Source: DASSQJ01 sp963726295
Lineage (GTDB): Bacteria > Actinomycetota > Actinomycetes > Actinomycetales > Dermatophilaceae
Direction: 5' to 3'
Assembly (NCBI GenBank): GCA_963726295.1
Contig: CAVSBW010000001.1
Coordinates: forward strand, 248,001 to 312,000
DNA length: 64,000 nucleotides
The position numbers were made by a program, and so were the translations under genes. Of this stretch, positions 15,983-25,394 are shown piece after piece. Numbering within the stretch: position 1 is the first letter of the stretch; every line of letters begins with the position of its first letter. The notes under the pieces were generated by a model. That model did not search any database. It was not told where the DNA came from and saw only the letters and a program-made list of their open reading frames with translations.

Positions 15983-16786
15983 GTGCACTCGCCGCCCCCA
16001 CCTCCCCCCGTGCTCGAGGCCTTCGGTGCCACCGTCGCGCCGGTCCCGATGACGGGTGGCCAGCAGATGAGCTGGCGGGCCGGCGACCTCGCCCTCAAGC
16101 CGGACACGTGGCCCGACCTGCACCAGTGGCTCGGCACGGCGCTCGCTGACGTTCCCAGGACCCGGGTCCGCCTCGCGGAGGCGGTACCCACGCGCGACGG
16201 CCGCTGGGTGGTGGACGGATGGGGTGCGACGCGGTTCGTCGAGGGCGCCGAGGCGGCCGTCCACCGACGCGACTGGGCGACGGTGCTCGGCGCCGGACGG
16301 GCGCTGCACGCCGCCCTCGACGGCCTGCCCCGGCCTGGGCTGCTCGGCCACTCCTCCGGCCCCTGGGCGCGGGCCGACCGGGCGGCGTGGGGCGAGCTGG
16401 ACCGCCCGGTGCACCCACGGCTCGCCGGGCTCGCCCGCCGGTTGCGCGCCGCCCCCGACCCGGCCGGTGACCCGCAGCTGGTCCACGGCGACCTCACGAC
16501 CAACGTGCTCTCGGCACCCGGCGGGCCCCCGGTCGTCATCGACGTCTCGCCCTACTGGCGCCCCCCGGGGTACGCGGAGGGAGTCGTGCTGGCGGACGCG
16601 CTCACCTGGTACGACGAGCCCGCCGACGTCCTCGCCCGACACCGGGTGACCGTCGGTGACGTCGCCCGCGGCCTGCTCTTCCGGGTCCTCACGAGCAGCG
16701 AGCGGCTCGCCGACCACGTCGACACCGGGGTCGTCGCCCTCGAGGCGGAACGCTACGAGGCCGCCGTCGGCGCCCTCGGCCTGTAG
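15983..16786 (+). CDS. Kinase-like actinobacterial protein (TIGR02569-type)
   Basis: I place the start at GTG 15983 (267 residues), because the conserved part begins with PPVLEAFG. GTG 15974, 15980 or 15908 would extend it, and no ribosome-binding site separates them. The sequence follows the aminoglycoside-phosphotransferase/kinase-like fold: GQQMSWRAGDLALKP at the nucleotide side, the catalytic-loop motif LVHGDLTTNVL, and the metal-binding aspartate in VVIDVSPYWRPPGYAEG. This pattern matches the actinobacterial TIGR02569 family found beside moeZ and AdnA. The substrate is unknown. Confidence 0.75.
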   Translation: MHSPPPPPPVLEAFGATVAPVPMTGGQQMSWRAGDLALKPDTWPDLHQWLGTALADVPRTRVRLAEAVPTRDGRWVVDGWGATRFVEGAEAAVHRRDWATVLGAGRALHAALDGLPRPGLLGHSSGPWARADRAAWGELDRPVHPRLAGLARRLRAAPDPAGDPQLVHGDLTTNVLSAPGGPPVVIDVSPYWRPPGYAEGVVLADALTWYDEPADVLARHRVTVGDVARGLLFRVLTSSERLADHVDTGVVALEAERYEAAVGALGL

Positions 16787-16839
16787 GTCGAGGGCGTGCC
16801 CTCGGGCGGGTGTCGGCCACCCGTGGTGGAATCGCCGTG

Positions 16840-19800
16840 ATGCTCGTCCTCACCCGTCCCGCCGCCACGGCCGCTCCCGTCGCGCTCGACGCCTCGCAGC
16901 GGGCCGTCGCCGATCACCGCGGGCCGGTGCTGCGCGTCCTCGGCGCCCCCGGCACGGGGCGCTCCACCACCGCCGTCGAGGTGGTGGCCCACCGCGTGCA
17001 CGCCGAGGGCCTGCGCGCCGACCAGTGCCTGCTCCTGGCCCCCACCCGCGTGGCCGCCGCCCGGCTCCGCGACGCCCTCACCACCCGGCTCGGTGGCACG
17101 AGCACCGCCCCGCTGGCGCGCACCCACCAGTCACTCGGCTTCGGCATCCTCCGCGAGTCGGCGGCGCTCGTCGGCGAGCCGCCCCCACGGCTGCTCAGCG
17201 GACCCGAGCAGGACGTCGTGCTCGCCGAGCTCCTCGCCGGTCACGCGGCCGGGGACACCCCCGCGCCCCCGTGGCCGGAATCGCTCGAGCTGGCCCTGCC
17301 CACCCGGACCTTCCGGGGCGAGCTGCGCGACCTGCTGATGCGCGCCGTCGAGCTCGGGCTCGAGCCGCAGGATCTCGCCCGCCTCGGCGAGGAGCACGGA
17401 CGACCGGAGTGGGTGGCCGCCGCGGCAGTGCTGCGCGAGTACGACGAGGTCACCGCCCTGTCGGCCCCTGGCGCCCACGATCCCGCCTGGGTGCTCGGCG
17501 CCGCTGCCGACCGCCTCGAGGAGGACCCCGCGGCCCTCGACCGGCTCCGTCGCCGACTCCGCCTCGTCGTGGTCGACGACGCCCAGGACCTCACCCCGGC
17601 CGCGGTGCGGCTGCTGGGCACCGTCGTCGACGGCAGCGGCCTCGACCTCGTGCTCCTCGGCGACCCCGACGCCGCGACCCAGACCTTCCGCGGCGCCGAC
17701 CCACGGTTGTTCCTCGCTGCGTGGCCCGACGCCCCGACGCTGACCCTCCAGCAGGGGCACCGGTGCCCCACGGTCGTGCAGGACGTCGCGGACCGCGTGG
17801 CGGCGCACATCGGTGTGCTCACCCCGGTCCACCGCCGGGTGCGACCGGGGCGCGAGGGCGGAGCGGTCGACGTCCACCTCCTGCGCACCGCGGCGCAGGA
17901 GGCGGCGTTCGTGGCCGGGGTGCTGCGGCGCGCGCACCTCGAGGACGGGTGGCCCTGGGCCTCGATGGCGGTGGTGGTGCGCGGTGGCGCGCGCACCGCC
18001 ACGCTCCGGCGGGTGCTGCTCCACTCCGGCGTCCCGGTGGCCACGACCGCGGCCGACCTGCCCGTGCGCGACGAGCCGGCGGTGCGCCCGTTCCTCGCCC
18101 TCCTGCGCTGCGCCCTCGACGTGGCCGGTGGCCGCGAGTCCCTCGACCCCGACGTCGTCGTCGACGTGCTCACCTCGCCGGTCGGCGGCGCGGATGCCGT
18201 GACGCTGCGCCGGCTGCGCCGGGCCCTGCGCCGCATCGAGCTCGAGTCCGGAGGCGGCCGCCCCAGCGACCACCTCCTTGCCGAGGCCGTCCTCGTGCCG
18301 GCGGCCCTCGACCACGTCGGGCCCGATGCCCGGTCCGCCCGCCGGGTCGGACGTGTGCTCGCGGCCGCGGTCACCGCGCTGCGCGACGGCGCCGGCATCG
18401 AGTCGGTGCTGTGGGCGATGTGGCAGGCGAGCGGGCTGGCGGCGACGTGGCGCGACCACGCCCTCGCCGGAGGGGCGGCAGGGCGCCGGGCCGACCGCGA
18501 CCTGGACGCGGTCCTGGGACTGTTCGACGCCGCGGAGCGCTTCGCCGAGCGCCTGCCGGCAGCCCCGCCCCGCGAGTTCCTCGACCACCTGCTCTCGCAG
18601 GACGTGGCCGGCGACAGCCTCGTCGCCCGTGCCCCCGAGGGTGATGCCGTGGCGCTCGTGACGCCGGCCGCGTCCGCCGGTCGCGAGTGGGACCTCGTCG
18701 TCGTCGCGGGGGTCCAGGAGGGGTCGTGGCCCGACCTGCGCCTGCGGGGCGCGCTGCTCGGCTCGTCGGCGCTCGTCGACGTCGTCACCGGTCGGGCGGG
18801 CGACGTCCGCTCGGCCCGGGCCGCGGTGCGCCACGACGAGACCCGGCTGTTCCACGTGGCGCTCACCCGGGCGCGGGAGCGGCTGGTGGTGACCGCTGTC
18901 CGCAGCGAGGACGAGCAGCCGTCGCCGTACCTGGACGTCGTCGACCCACGTCCCGACGCCCGCCCCTTCACCGACGTCCCCCGCCCGCTGAGCCTGCCCG
19001 GACTCGTCGCCGAGCTGCGCCGCGAGGTCGCCGCCGACGACCCCGCCGTGCGGGCGGGGGCGGTCGCCGCCCTGGCCGGGCTCGCGGTCGCGGCGGTGCC
19101 CGGGGCCGACCCGGCGCAGTGGTGGGCGTTGCGCGGCGTCACCGACTCCCGTCCACGCCGGGCCCCCGGCGGGCCGGTCGAGGTGTCGCCCTCCGACGTC
19201 GACCGGTTCGGCCGGTGCGGTCTCCAGTGGGCGCTGCGGCGCTCCGGCGGTGAGGGGCCGTCGGTGGGCGCCGCCGACATCGGCACGATGGTCCACGAGG
19301 TGGCGCACGACCTCGGCGACACCGACGCCGAGGCCTACGCCGCCGAGCTCGAGCGGCGGTGGGGGCGCCTCGGGCTCGCTCCGGGCTGGCTCTCCCGGCG
19401 CGACCTCGCCCGCGCCCGGGAGATGACCGCCCGTCTGGCCCGCTACGTCCGCGAGGCCGACACCGAGGGATGGCGGCGGGCGGCGTCCGAGGCGTCACTG
19501 CGGGTCGCCCTCGGGCGGGCGGTGGTCACCGGGCGGGTCGACCGGGTGGAGGTCGACACCAACGGGCGGGTTCGGGTCATCGACCTCAAGACCGGCTCGT
19601 CCAAGCCCACCCGCGACGAGGTGGCCCGTCACGGGCAGCTCGGTGTCTACCAGCTCGCCGTCGGCGAGGGTGGGCTCGTCGAGCACGGCCGTGAGTCCGG
19701 CGGGGCGGCGCTGCTCCAGCTCGGCCGGGCCGCGAACAAGATGACGACGCTGCAGGCCCAGGACCCCCTCACCGAGGACCCCGAGCCGGGCTGGGCCGCC

Positions 19801-19926
19801 GACCTGCTCGCGGCCACGGCCGACGGGATGGGCGGCGCGACCTTCACCGCCACACCGGGCGCCTGGTGCGGCGCGTGCCAGCTGCAGGCGTCGTGCCCGG
19901 CTCGCGAGGAGGGCCGTCGGCTGTGA
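16840..19926 (+). CDS. adnA: AdnA-type helicase-nuclease subunit
   Basis: From ATG 16840 the protein is 1028 residues; GTG 16810 or 16837 are alternatives. It combines a UvrD-like motor (about 1-700) with a RecB-family nuclease domain. The ATPase looks degenerate: Walker A is GAPGTGRST, with Arg41 in place of lysine, and Walker B is VVDDAQD rather than DExQ. The nuclease domain has VIDLKTGSSKPT and QLGVYQLAV. Cys793 together with Cys1010, Cys1013 and Cys1019 (Cx2Cx5C) form the predicted 4Fe-4S staple. AdnA pairs with AdnB for double-strand break end resection. Its stop overlaps the adnB start (GTGA). Confidence 0.92.
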   Translation: MLVLTRPAATAAPVALDASQRAVADHRGPVLRVLGAPGTGRSTTAVEVVAHRVHAEGLRADQCLLLAPTRVAAARLRDALTTRLGGTSTAPLARTHQSLGFGILRESAALVGEPPPRLLSGPEQDVVLAELLAGHAAGDTPAPPWPESLELALPTRTFRGELRDLLMRAVELGLEPQDLARLGEEHGRPEWVAAAAVLREYDEVTALSAPGAHDPAWVLGAAADRLEEDPAALDRLRRRLRLVVVDDAQDLTPAAVRLLGTVVDGSGLDLVLLGDPDAATQTFRGADPRLFLAAWPDAPTLTLQQGHRCPTVVQDVADRVAAHIGVLTPVHRRVRPGREGGAVDVHLLRTAAQEAAFVAGVLRRAHLEDGWPWASMAVVVRGGARTATLRRVLLHSGVPVATTAADLPVRDEPAVRPFLALLRCALDVAGGRESLDPDVVVDVLTSPVGGADAVTLRRLRRALRRIELESGGGRPSDHLLAEAVLVPAALDHVGPDARSARRVGRVLAAAVTALRDGAGIESVLWAMWQASGLAATWRDHALAGGAAGRRADRDLDAVLGLFDAAERFAERLPAAPPREFLDHLLSQDVAGDSLVARAPEGDAVALVTPAASAGREWDLVVVAGVQEGSWPDLRLRGALLGSSALVDVVTGRAGDVRSARAAVRHDETRLFHVALTRARERLVVTAVRSEDEQPSPYLDVVDPRPDARPFTDVPRPLSLPGLVAELRREVAADDPAVRAGAVAALAGLAVAAVPGADPAQWWALRGVTDSRPRRAPGGPVEVSPSDVDRFGRCGLQWALRRSGGEGPSVGAADIGTMVHEVAHDLGDTDAEAYAAELERRWGRLGLAPGWLSRRDLARAREMTARLARYVREADTEGWRRAASEASLRVALGRAVVTGRVDRVEVDTNGRVRVIDLKTGSSKPTRDEVARHGQLGVYQLAVGEGGLVEHGRESGGAALLQLGRAANKMTTLQAQDPLTEDPEPGWAADLLAATADGMGGATFTATPGAWCGACQLQASCPAREEGRRL

Positions 19927-22900
19927 CCACGACCCACCCGACGACCACGTGGTCGGCCGTCGACCTCGCCCGGGAGCTCGGCCAGTCCCACGCCCCGACG
20001 CCCGAGCAGGCGCGCATCATCGAGGCCCCGCTCGACCGGCCGCTGCTCGTGGTGGCCGGCGCGGGGTCGGGCAAGACCGAGACCATGGCCGCCCGGGTGG
20101 TGTGGCTGGTGGCCAACGGCCTCGTGCGCCCGGACGAGGTGCTGGGCCTCACCTTCACCCGCAAGGCGGCCGGCGAGCTCGGCGAGCGCCTGGCCGCCCG
20201 GCTCGACACCCTCCGGGAGGCCGGGCTCTGGACGCCACCCCTCGAGGACGGCGCCGCGGTGCTCGAGGACGGCCCGACGGTCTCCACGTACCACGCGTAC
20301 GCGGCCGGCATCGTCCGCGAGCACGGTGCCCGGCTGGGTGCCGAGGCCGAGAGCCGGCTGCTCACCGAGGCCGCGGCGTGGCAGTTCGCGCACGAGGCCG
20401 TCGTGTCGTGGGACGAGGACGTCGAGGGGGTCGACAAGGCCGAGTCCACGATCACCAACGCCCTCGTCGACCTCTCCGGCGAGATGGCCGAGCACCTCGT
20501 CGACATGCCGCGCCTCCAGGCCCACCTCGACGAGGTGATCACGGCGCTGGAGGCCGTGCCGAGGGGTGAGACGAGGAAGCGCACCAGCCCGGCCGAGAGC
20601 CTGGACATCCTGCCGGTGCTGCGGTCCCGGCGCGCCATCCTCCCGCTCGTGGCCCGGTACGCAGAGCTCAAGCGGTCGCGCGACGCGCTCGACTTCGCCG
20701 ACCAGATGGCGCTCGCCGCCCGTGTGGCGCAACGGGTGCCGGAGGTGGGCCGCGCCGAGCGGGCCCGCTACCGCGCCGTGCTGCTCGACGAGTTCCAGGA
20801 CACCTCGGAGGCGCAGCTGCAGCTGCTCGGCAGCCTCTTCGTGGCCCCCGGTGAGCCGGTGCGCGTCACCGCCGTCGGCGACCCGCACCAGTCGATCTAC
20901 GGCTGGCGAGGCGCGAGCTCGACCACGCTGTCGCAGTTCCGCACCCGGTTCGCCGACACCGAGTCCGCCGCCGTCGCACAGCTGTCCACGAGCTGGCGCA
21001 ACGACCACGCCGTCCTCGCCGCCGCCAACCTCGTGGCCGGGCCGCTGCGCGAGCGCTCCCGCGTGGAGGTCGAGCCGCTACACGCGCGACACGGGGCGGG
21101 TCACGGCCGGGTCGACACCGCGCGGCTCCCGACCCTCGAGGAGGAGGCGGCCACGGTCACCGACTGGCTGGTCGCGCGGGGGGCCGGGCGGGGCGGCACG
21201 ACCGCGGCCGTGCTCTGCCGGCGCCGCTCGCAGTTCCGGCCGGTCGTCGAGGCCCTCGAGCGGCGCGGCGTTCCCTACGAGGTCGTCGGCCTCGGCGGGC
21301 TGCTGCACACCCCGGAGGTCGCCGACCTCGTCGCGCTCCTCTGGGTGGTGCAGGACCCCACCCGGGGCGACCACCTCATGCGGCTGCTCACCGGGCCCTC
21401 CTGTCGCCTCGGGGCCGCCGACCTCGACGGGCTGGGGGAGTGGGCCAGGGTGCGCCAACGTGCCGGGCGGCCGGGGGCGACGCGGCGCACCGACCTCGCC
21501 CCCGACGCCAGCGAGCGCGCGAGCATCGTCGAGGCACTCGACGAGCTTCCCGGGCCCCAGTGGGTCGGCGAGCAGGGGCAGCGCATCTCACAGGTTGCGC
21601 TCGAGCGGCTGGGCGGCCTGGGTGCCGCCGTCCGTGCGCTGCGTGAGCTCACCGGGCTCGGCCTGGCCGAGCTCGCGTCCGAGGCCGAGGCGGCGCTCGG
21701 GCTCGACGTCGAGGTCCTCGCCCGCCCCGAGTGGACTCCTGGCGCTGCCCGCGCCCACCTCGACGCGTTCGCGGAGGTCGCGGCGTCGTTCTCCGCCAGC
21801 GCCGACCGCGACTCGCTCGGCGGCTTCCTCTCGTGGCTGGACGCCGCCGTCGCGGAGGAGCGTGGCCTCGACCTCGGATGGCTCGAAGCCCGTCCGGATG
21901 CGGTGCAGGTGATGACGGTGCACGCCGCCAAGGGGCTCGAATGGGACCTGGTGGCCGTACCGGGGATGGTGGAGGCGGCGTTCCCCGCGCACTCGGGGCA
22001 GACCCGGCTCGTCGACGGCGAGTGGCGCCACGGCGAGCCGAAGGACAAGGGCTGGCTCGTCGGCCTCGACGCCCTCCCCTACGACCTGCGCGGTGACGTC
22101 GACGGCCTGCCCACCCTGCCGTGGCGGCACGTCGCCGACTGGGACGACCTCGCCACGGCGTTCGAGAGGTTCGTCCGGGCCGGAGCGGAGCACGCCGTGC
22201 TCGAGGAGCGGCGACTGGCCTACGTCGCGCTCACCCGGGCCCGCCACGACCTCCTGCTCACCGCCCACGTGTGGGGCGAGCAGTCGACGCCGCGGATCAC
22301 CTCACGCTTCCTCACCGAGGTGCGGCGGTCCACCCCCGGGCCGACCGCCGGCCCCTGGGCGACCATGCCCCCCACCGACGACCCCACCCCGCAGAACCCC
22401 CGCACCGCCGAGCCGGTGCGCGTGGACTGGCCCGAGCCCCCCCGGGCCGACCGCGTCGAGCGGCTCGATCCGGCAGCGGGACAGGTGGCCGCCGCCGCCC
22501 GGGCTCTCACCGGCGGCGGCCCGGCCGACACGACGCACGGCACAGGTCGCACCCCGGCCCGGTGGGCGGTCGAGACCCGGCTGCTGCTCGCCGAACGCGA
22601 CGCGCGCCGCCGTGGGGGCGACACCGAGGTCGAGCTCCCCCCGCACCTGTCGACGTCGGCCCTCGTGGCCCTGGCCGACGACCCCGACGCGTTCACCGCC
22701 ACGCTGCGCCGACCGATGCCGTCGCCACCGGCCCTCTCCGCCCGTCGCGGCACCGCCTTCCACGCCTGGGTGGAGGAGCACTACGCGCGAGCAGCCATCG
22801 TCGACGTCGACGAGCTGCCCGGCTCGGCCGACGACGCCGCCGTCGACGGCGACCTCGACGCGCTGCGTGCCGCGTTCACCGCCTCGGAGTGGGCCTCGCG

Positions 22901-23237
22901 CACGCCGCTGGAGGTCGAGACCAGCGTCGAGACCGTCGTGGACGGCATCGCCGTGCGCGGCCGCATCGACGCCGTCTTCGAGGACGTCGGTGACGACGGC
23001 GAGCCGACCTGGACGGTCGTCGACTGGAAGACCGGCCGCCCGGCCACCGGGGCCCGTGCCCGGGCGCGCGCCCTCCAGCTGGGGGCCTACCGGCTGGCCT
23101 GGGCGCGGGTGCGCGGGGTCGACCCGGAGCGGGTGCGGGCGGCGTTCTTCCACGCCGCCACCGGCGAGACGGTGTGGCCCGACCTCCCGGGGGAGGAGGA
23201 CCTCAGCCGAGTCCTCGACGCGGCTCGGCCTCGATGA
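19923..23237 (+). CDS. adnB: AdnB-type ATP-dependent helicase-nuclease subunit
   Basis: GTG 19923 overlaps the adnA stop and gives 1104 residues. The UvrD-like motor is intact: VVAGAGSGKTETMAARVV at residues 43-60, LTFTRKAAGELGERL, VLLDEFQDTSE, GDPHQSIYGWRGA, VMTVHAAKGLEWDLVAVP and YVALTRARHDLLL. The C-terminal RecB nuclease shows GTAFHAWVEEHY, WTVVDWKTGRP and LQLGAYRLAWARVRG, giving the D-K catalytic pair. Compared with AdnA, its Walker motifs are canonical, matching the view from mycobacteria that AdnB is the lead motor. Its 3' end overlaps the converging kinase-like gene by 35 bases. Confidence 0.93.
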   Translation: MTTTHPTTTWSAVDLARELGQSHAPTPEQARIIEAPLDRPLLVVAGAGSGKTETMAARVVWLVANGLVRPDEVLGLTFTRKAAGELGERLAARLDTLREAGLWTPPLEDGAAVLEDGPTVSTYHAYAAGIVREHGARLGAEAESRLLTEAAAWQFAHEAVVSWDEDVEGVDKAESTITNALVDLSGEMAEHLVDMPRLQAHLDEVITALEAVPRGETRKRTSPAESLDILPVLRSRRAILPLVARYAELKRSRDALDFADQMALAARVAQRVPEVGRAERARYRAVLLDEFQDTSEAQLQLLGSLFVAPGEPVRVTAVGDPHQSIYGWRGASSTTLSQFRTRFADTESAAVAQLSTSWRNDHAVLAAANLVAGPLRERSRVEVEPLHARHGAGHGRVDTARLPTLEEEAATVTDWLVARGAGRGGTTAAVLCRRRSQFRPVVEALERRGVPYEVVGLGGLLHTPEVADLVALLWVVQDPTRGDHLMRLLTGPSCRLGAADLDGLGEWARVRQRAGRPGATRRTDLAPDASERASIVEALDELPGPQWVGEQGQRISQVALERLGGLGAAVRALRELTGLGLAELASEAEAALGLDVEVLARPEWTPGAARAHLDAFAEVAASFSASADRDSLGGFLSWLDAAVAEERGLDLGWLEARPDAVQVMTVHAAKGLEWDLVAVPGMVEAAFPAHSGQTRLVDGEWRHGEPKDKGWLVGLDALPYDLRGDVDGLPTLPWRHVADWDDLATAFERFVRAGAEHAVLEERRLAYVALTRARHDLLLTAHVWGEQSTPRITSRFLTEVRRSTPGPTAGPWATMPPTDDPTPQNPRTAEPVRVDWPEPPRADRVERLDPAAGQVAAAARALTGGGPADTTHGTGRTPARWAVETRLLLAERDARRRGGDTEVELPPHLSTSALVALADDPDAFTATLRRPMPSPPALSARRGTAFHAWVEEHYARAAIVDVDELPGSADDAAVDGDLDALRAAFTASEWASRTPLEVETSVETVVDGIAVRGRIDAVFEDVGDDGEPTWTVVDWKTGRPATGARARARALQLGAYRLAWARVRGVDPERVRAAFFHAATGETVWPDLPGEEDLSRVLDAARPR

Positions 23238-24354
23238 CCTCGGTGTAGCCCGTGCCGGGCTCGTCGTCCTCGCCGGCGTCGTCGGCCCACTCCGCGGGGC
23301 CGTCCTCGACCTCGGGCAGCACGTCATCGTCGTCGTCGTCCACGACGAGGGCGGGCGGCGGGGCCGGACGGGTGCGCACCGCCACTGGCGACAGCGAGGT
23401 GGTGCGGTAGTCGTCGCCGCGCTCGCGCGCCGCGTGCACCTCGTCGTCCAGGCGGCGCAGCTGGGTCGTGAGCACCTCCACCGCGCCGACGTCCTTGCGG
23501 GCCAGGCCGTCCATCAGCGCGGAGAGCAGGCCGAGCTCGGCGGCCAGGCGGGCCCGGACGAGCAGGTTCGCGTCGGGTCGCTCGACACGCGCGTGGGCGT
23601 AGGCCTCCAGGACCGTCTCGACAGCGTGCGGCGGGGCCTCGGCGACGAGGGGGGCGAAGTCGTCTGCGGGGTCGGCGACCTTGGCGTCCTCCCAGCCGGT
23701 CATCCCCTTGATGCGCCCGGTCGCGGAGTCGGAGTCGTCGGTGAACACGGCGAGCACCTGGTCGCCGGTGAGGTCGCCGTGCGTCGGGGTGGGGGCGAAC
23801 CGCCACAGGGTGACGTCCTCGAGCGCCTCCTCCCAGCGGGTGAGCAGGGCGGTGGGGACCCGGCCGGTCTCGGCGGCCCGGTCGAGCTCGGCGAGGCGAC
23901 GAGTCCGATAGGCGTCGGCGTCGTAGCTCGGGAGCCCGGCCTCCTCGTAGACGGCCGGGTCGGTGTTGTGCAGCGCCCCGATCGCGCGCCCGAGCTCGGC
24001 AGCGAGTCCCGGGCCGTTCGGGAGCTCGGTGAAGTCGAGGCTGTGGCCCGGGAGGTAGGGGTACACGGCGGCACGGCCCCCGCCCTCGAGCGCGACGAAC
24101 CCCTTGGGGGCCGGCACCGCGAAGGGCAGCCGACGTCCGAGGAGGGCGAGGAGGGCGACGGTGCGGTCCATCTCGGCGCCCGCCACCTCGCTGCGAGGGG
24201 CTCGCACCACCCAACGGCGGCCCTCGCTGTCGCGGACGAAGCCGATGTCGTAGGACTGGTCGGGGGTGCTCGGCAGCGCCTCCACGCCCACCGGGTCCAT
24301 GCCGGGGACGGCGGCACTGGCCAGCGCCGCGAGGAAGGCGGGGCTGCGGTCCAC
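23203..24354 (-). CDS. Phosphotransferase-like protein, possible pseudokinase
   Basis: The 383-residue protein resembles macrolide/aminoglycoside phosphotransferases: YDIGFVRDSEGRRWVVRAP, YPYLPGHSLDF, the catalytic loop THGDLTGDQVL (His192, Asp194) and GWEDAKVADPADDFAPL. Two usual metal ligands differ. The loop Asn is Gln199, and the IDW-type aspartate is Gly220, so catalysis is doubtful. The last 60 residues are acidic and proline-rich (VVDDDDDDVLPEVEDG) and look disordered. GTG 24354 is six bases after TACCGT on the minus strand. Such proteins recur between AdnB and NudC in Micrococcales, as far as I recall; drug resistance should not be assumed. Confidence 0.75.
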   Translation of the reverse strand: MDRSPAFLAALASAAVPGMDPVGVEALPSTPDQSYDIGFVRDSEGRRWVVRAPRSEVAGAEMDRTVALLALLGRRLPFAVPAPKGFVALEGGGRAAVYPYLPGHSLDFTELPNGPGLAAELGRAIGALHNTDPAVYEEAGLPSYDADAYRTRRLAELDRAAETGRVPTALLTRWEEALEDVTLWRFAPTPTHGDLTGDQVLAVFTDDSDSATGRIKGMTGWEDAKVADPADDFAPLVAEAPPHAVETVLEAYAHARVERPDANLLVRARLAAELGLLSALMDGLARKDVGAVEVLTTQLRRLDDEVHAARERGDDYRTTSLSPVAVRTRPAPPPALVVDDDDDDVLPEVEDGPAEWADDAGEDDEPGTGYTEVIEAEPRRGLG

Positions 24355-24395
24355 CCCACCACGGTAGGCCGCGCACCCGCCCTAGGCTGGGAGGC

Positions 24396-25340
24396 GTGGC
24401 CCGTGCCGAGCGAACTCTCACCGGCGTCGCCCTCACCGAGCCGGTGCTGGACCGGCGTGGTGACCTGCGCGCCGACCCCGAGCTCCTGACCCGCCTCCTC
24501 GCCGACCCGGCCACCCGCGTGCTCCGTCTCGTGGGCGAGCGGGTGGAGGTGGAGGAGCGCCGCGACGGCTCGGCGCGGGTGGTCCTGACCGCGCCGGCCC
24601 GCGGCGACACGTCCCACCTCGTCGTGTACCTCGGCGACCACGCGGGCGTGGCGCACGTCGCCGTGGTCACCGAGCCCGAGCCGGCCGCGGACGACGCCGT
24701 GCACGACCCGGCGCGCAGGACGCTGCGCGAGGCCGGCGCCCGGCTCGACCCGCTGGGCGCCACGCTGTTCGCCGGCGCCCTGGCCCTGGCCAACTGGCAC
24801 CGCAGCCACGGCCACTGCCCGCGCTGCGGCGCACCCACCGAGCCGGTGCTCGCCGGGTGGGTGCGGCGCTGCCCACTCGACGGCAGCGACCACTACCCGC
24901 GCACCGACGTCGCGGTGATCATGGCCGTCGTGGACGACGAGGACCGCCTCCTCCTCGCCCGGGGCCAGAACTTCCGCAGCGGCGGGATGTCGGTACTCGC
25001 CGGCTTCGTCGAGCCGGGGGAGACGCTGGCGGCGGCGGTGGCCCGCGAGGTGGCCGAGGAGGTCGGCATCCGCGTCGCCGACGTCACGTACCTCGGTGAC
25101 CAGCCCTGGCCGTTCCCGTCCTCGCTCATGGTGGGGTTCCGGGCGCGGGCGCTGGACACCGCGTTGCGGCTGCAGGAGGCCGAGATCGCCGACGCCCGCT
25201 GGTTCAGCCGCGAGGAGCTCCTCACCGCCATCGTGTCCGGGGACGTGCACCTCCCGGGCCGCGTGTCCATCGCGCGCCGGCTCCTCGAGCACTGGTACGG
25301 CGGCCAGATCGAGGCGCCCGAGACCTTCGCCCTGCGCTGA
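24396..25340 (+). CDS. nudC: NAD(+) diphosphatase NudC
   Basis: The 314-residue Nudix enzyme hydrolyses NAD(H) to NMN(H) and AMP and can decap NAD-capped RNA. The Nudix box is GFVEPGETLAAAVAREVAEE followed by VGI. The family-specific SQPWPFPxS motif appears as DQPWPFPSS. A zinc-ribbon-like region HCPRCGAPTE is followed by RRCPLDGSDHYPRTD, which has only one cysteine in the second half, so zinc binding may be altered. GTG 24396 has GGGAGG upstream and a TAGGCT -10 box seven bases away. It is divergent from the phosphotransferase-like gene. Confidence 0.93.
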   Translation: MARAERTLTGVALTEPVLDRRGDLRADPELLTRLLADPATRVLRLVGERVEVEERRDGSARVVLTAPARGDTSHLVVYLGDHAGVAHVAVVTEPEPAADDAVHDPARRTLREAGARLDPLGATLFAGALALANWHRSHGHCPRCGAPTEPVLAGWVRRCPLDGSDHYPRTDVAVIMAVVDDEDRLLLARGQNFRSGGMSVLAGFVEPGETLAAAVAREVAEEVGIRVADVTYLGDQPWPFPSSLMVGFRARALDTALRLQEAEIADARWFSREELLTAIVSGDVHLPGRVSIARRLLEHWYGGQIEAPETFALR

Positions 25341-25394
25341 CCGCGACGGCAGTCGGGGGACCGGCGTCGGCGACGCGACCTAGGATCGGACGCG

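Noticed and set aside
15727..16149. 140-residue plus-strand ORF before the kinase-like gene
   Set aside because: It overlaps the kinase-like gene in another frame and is Arg/Gly-rich with no recognisable motif.
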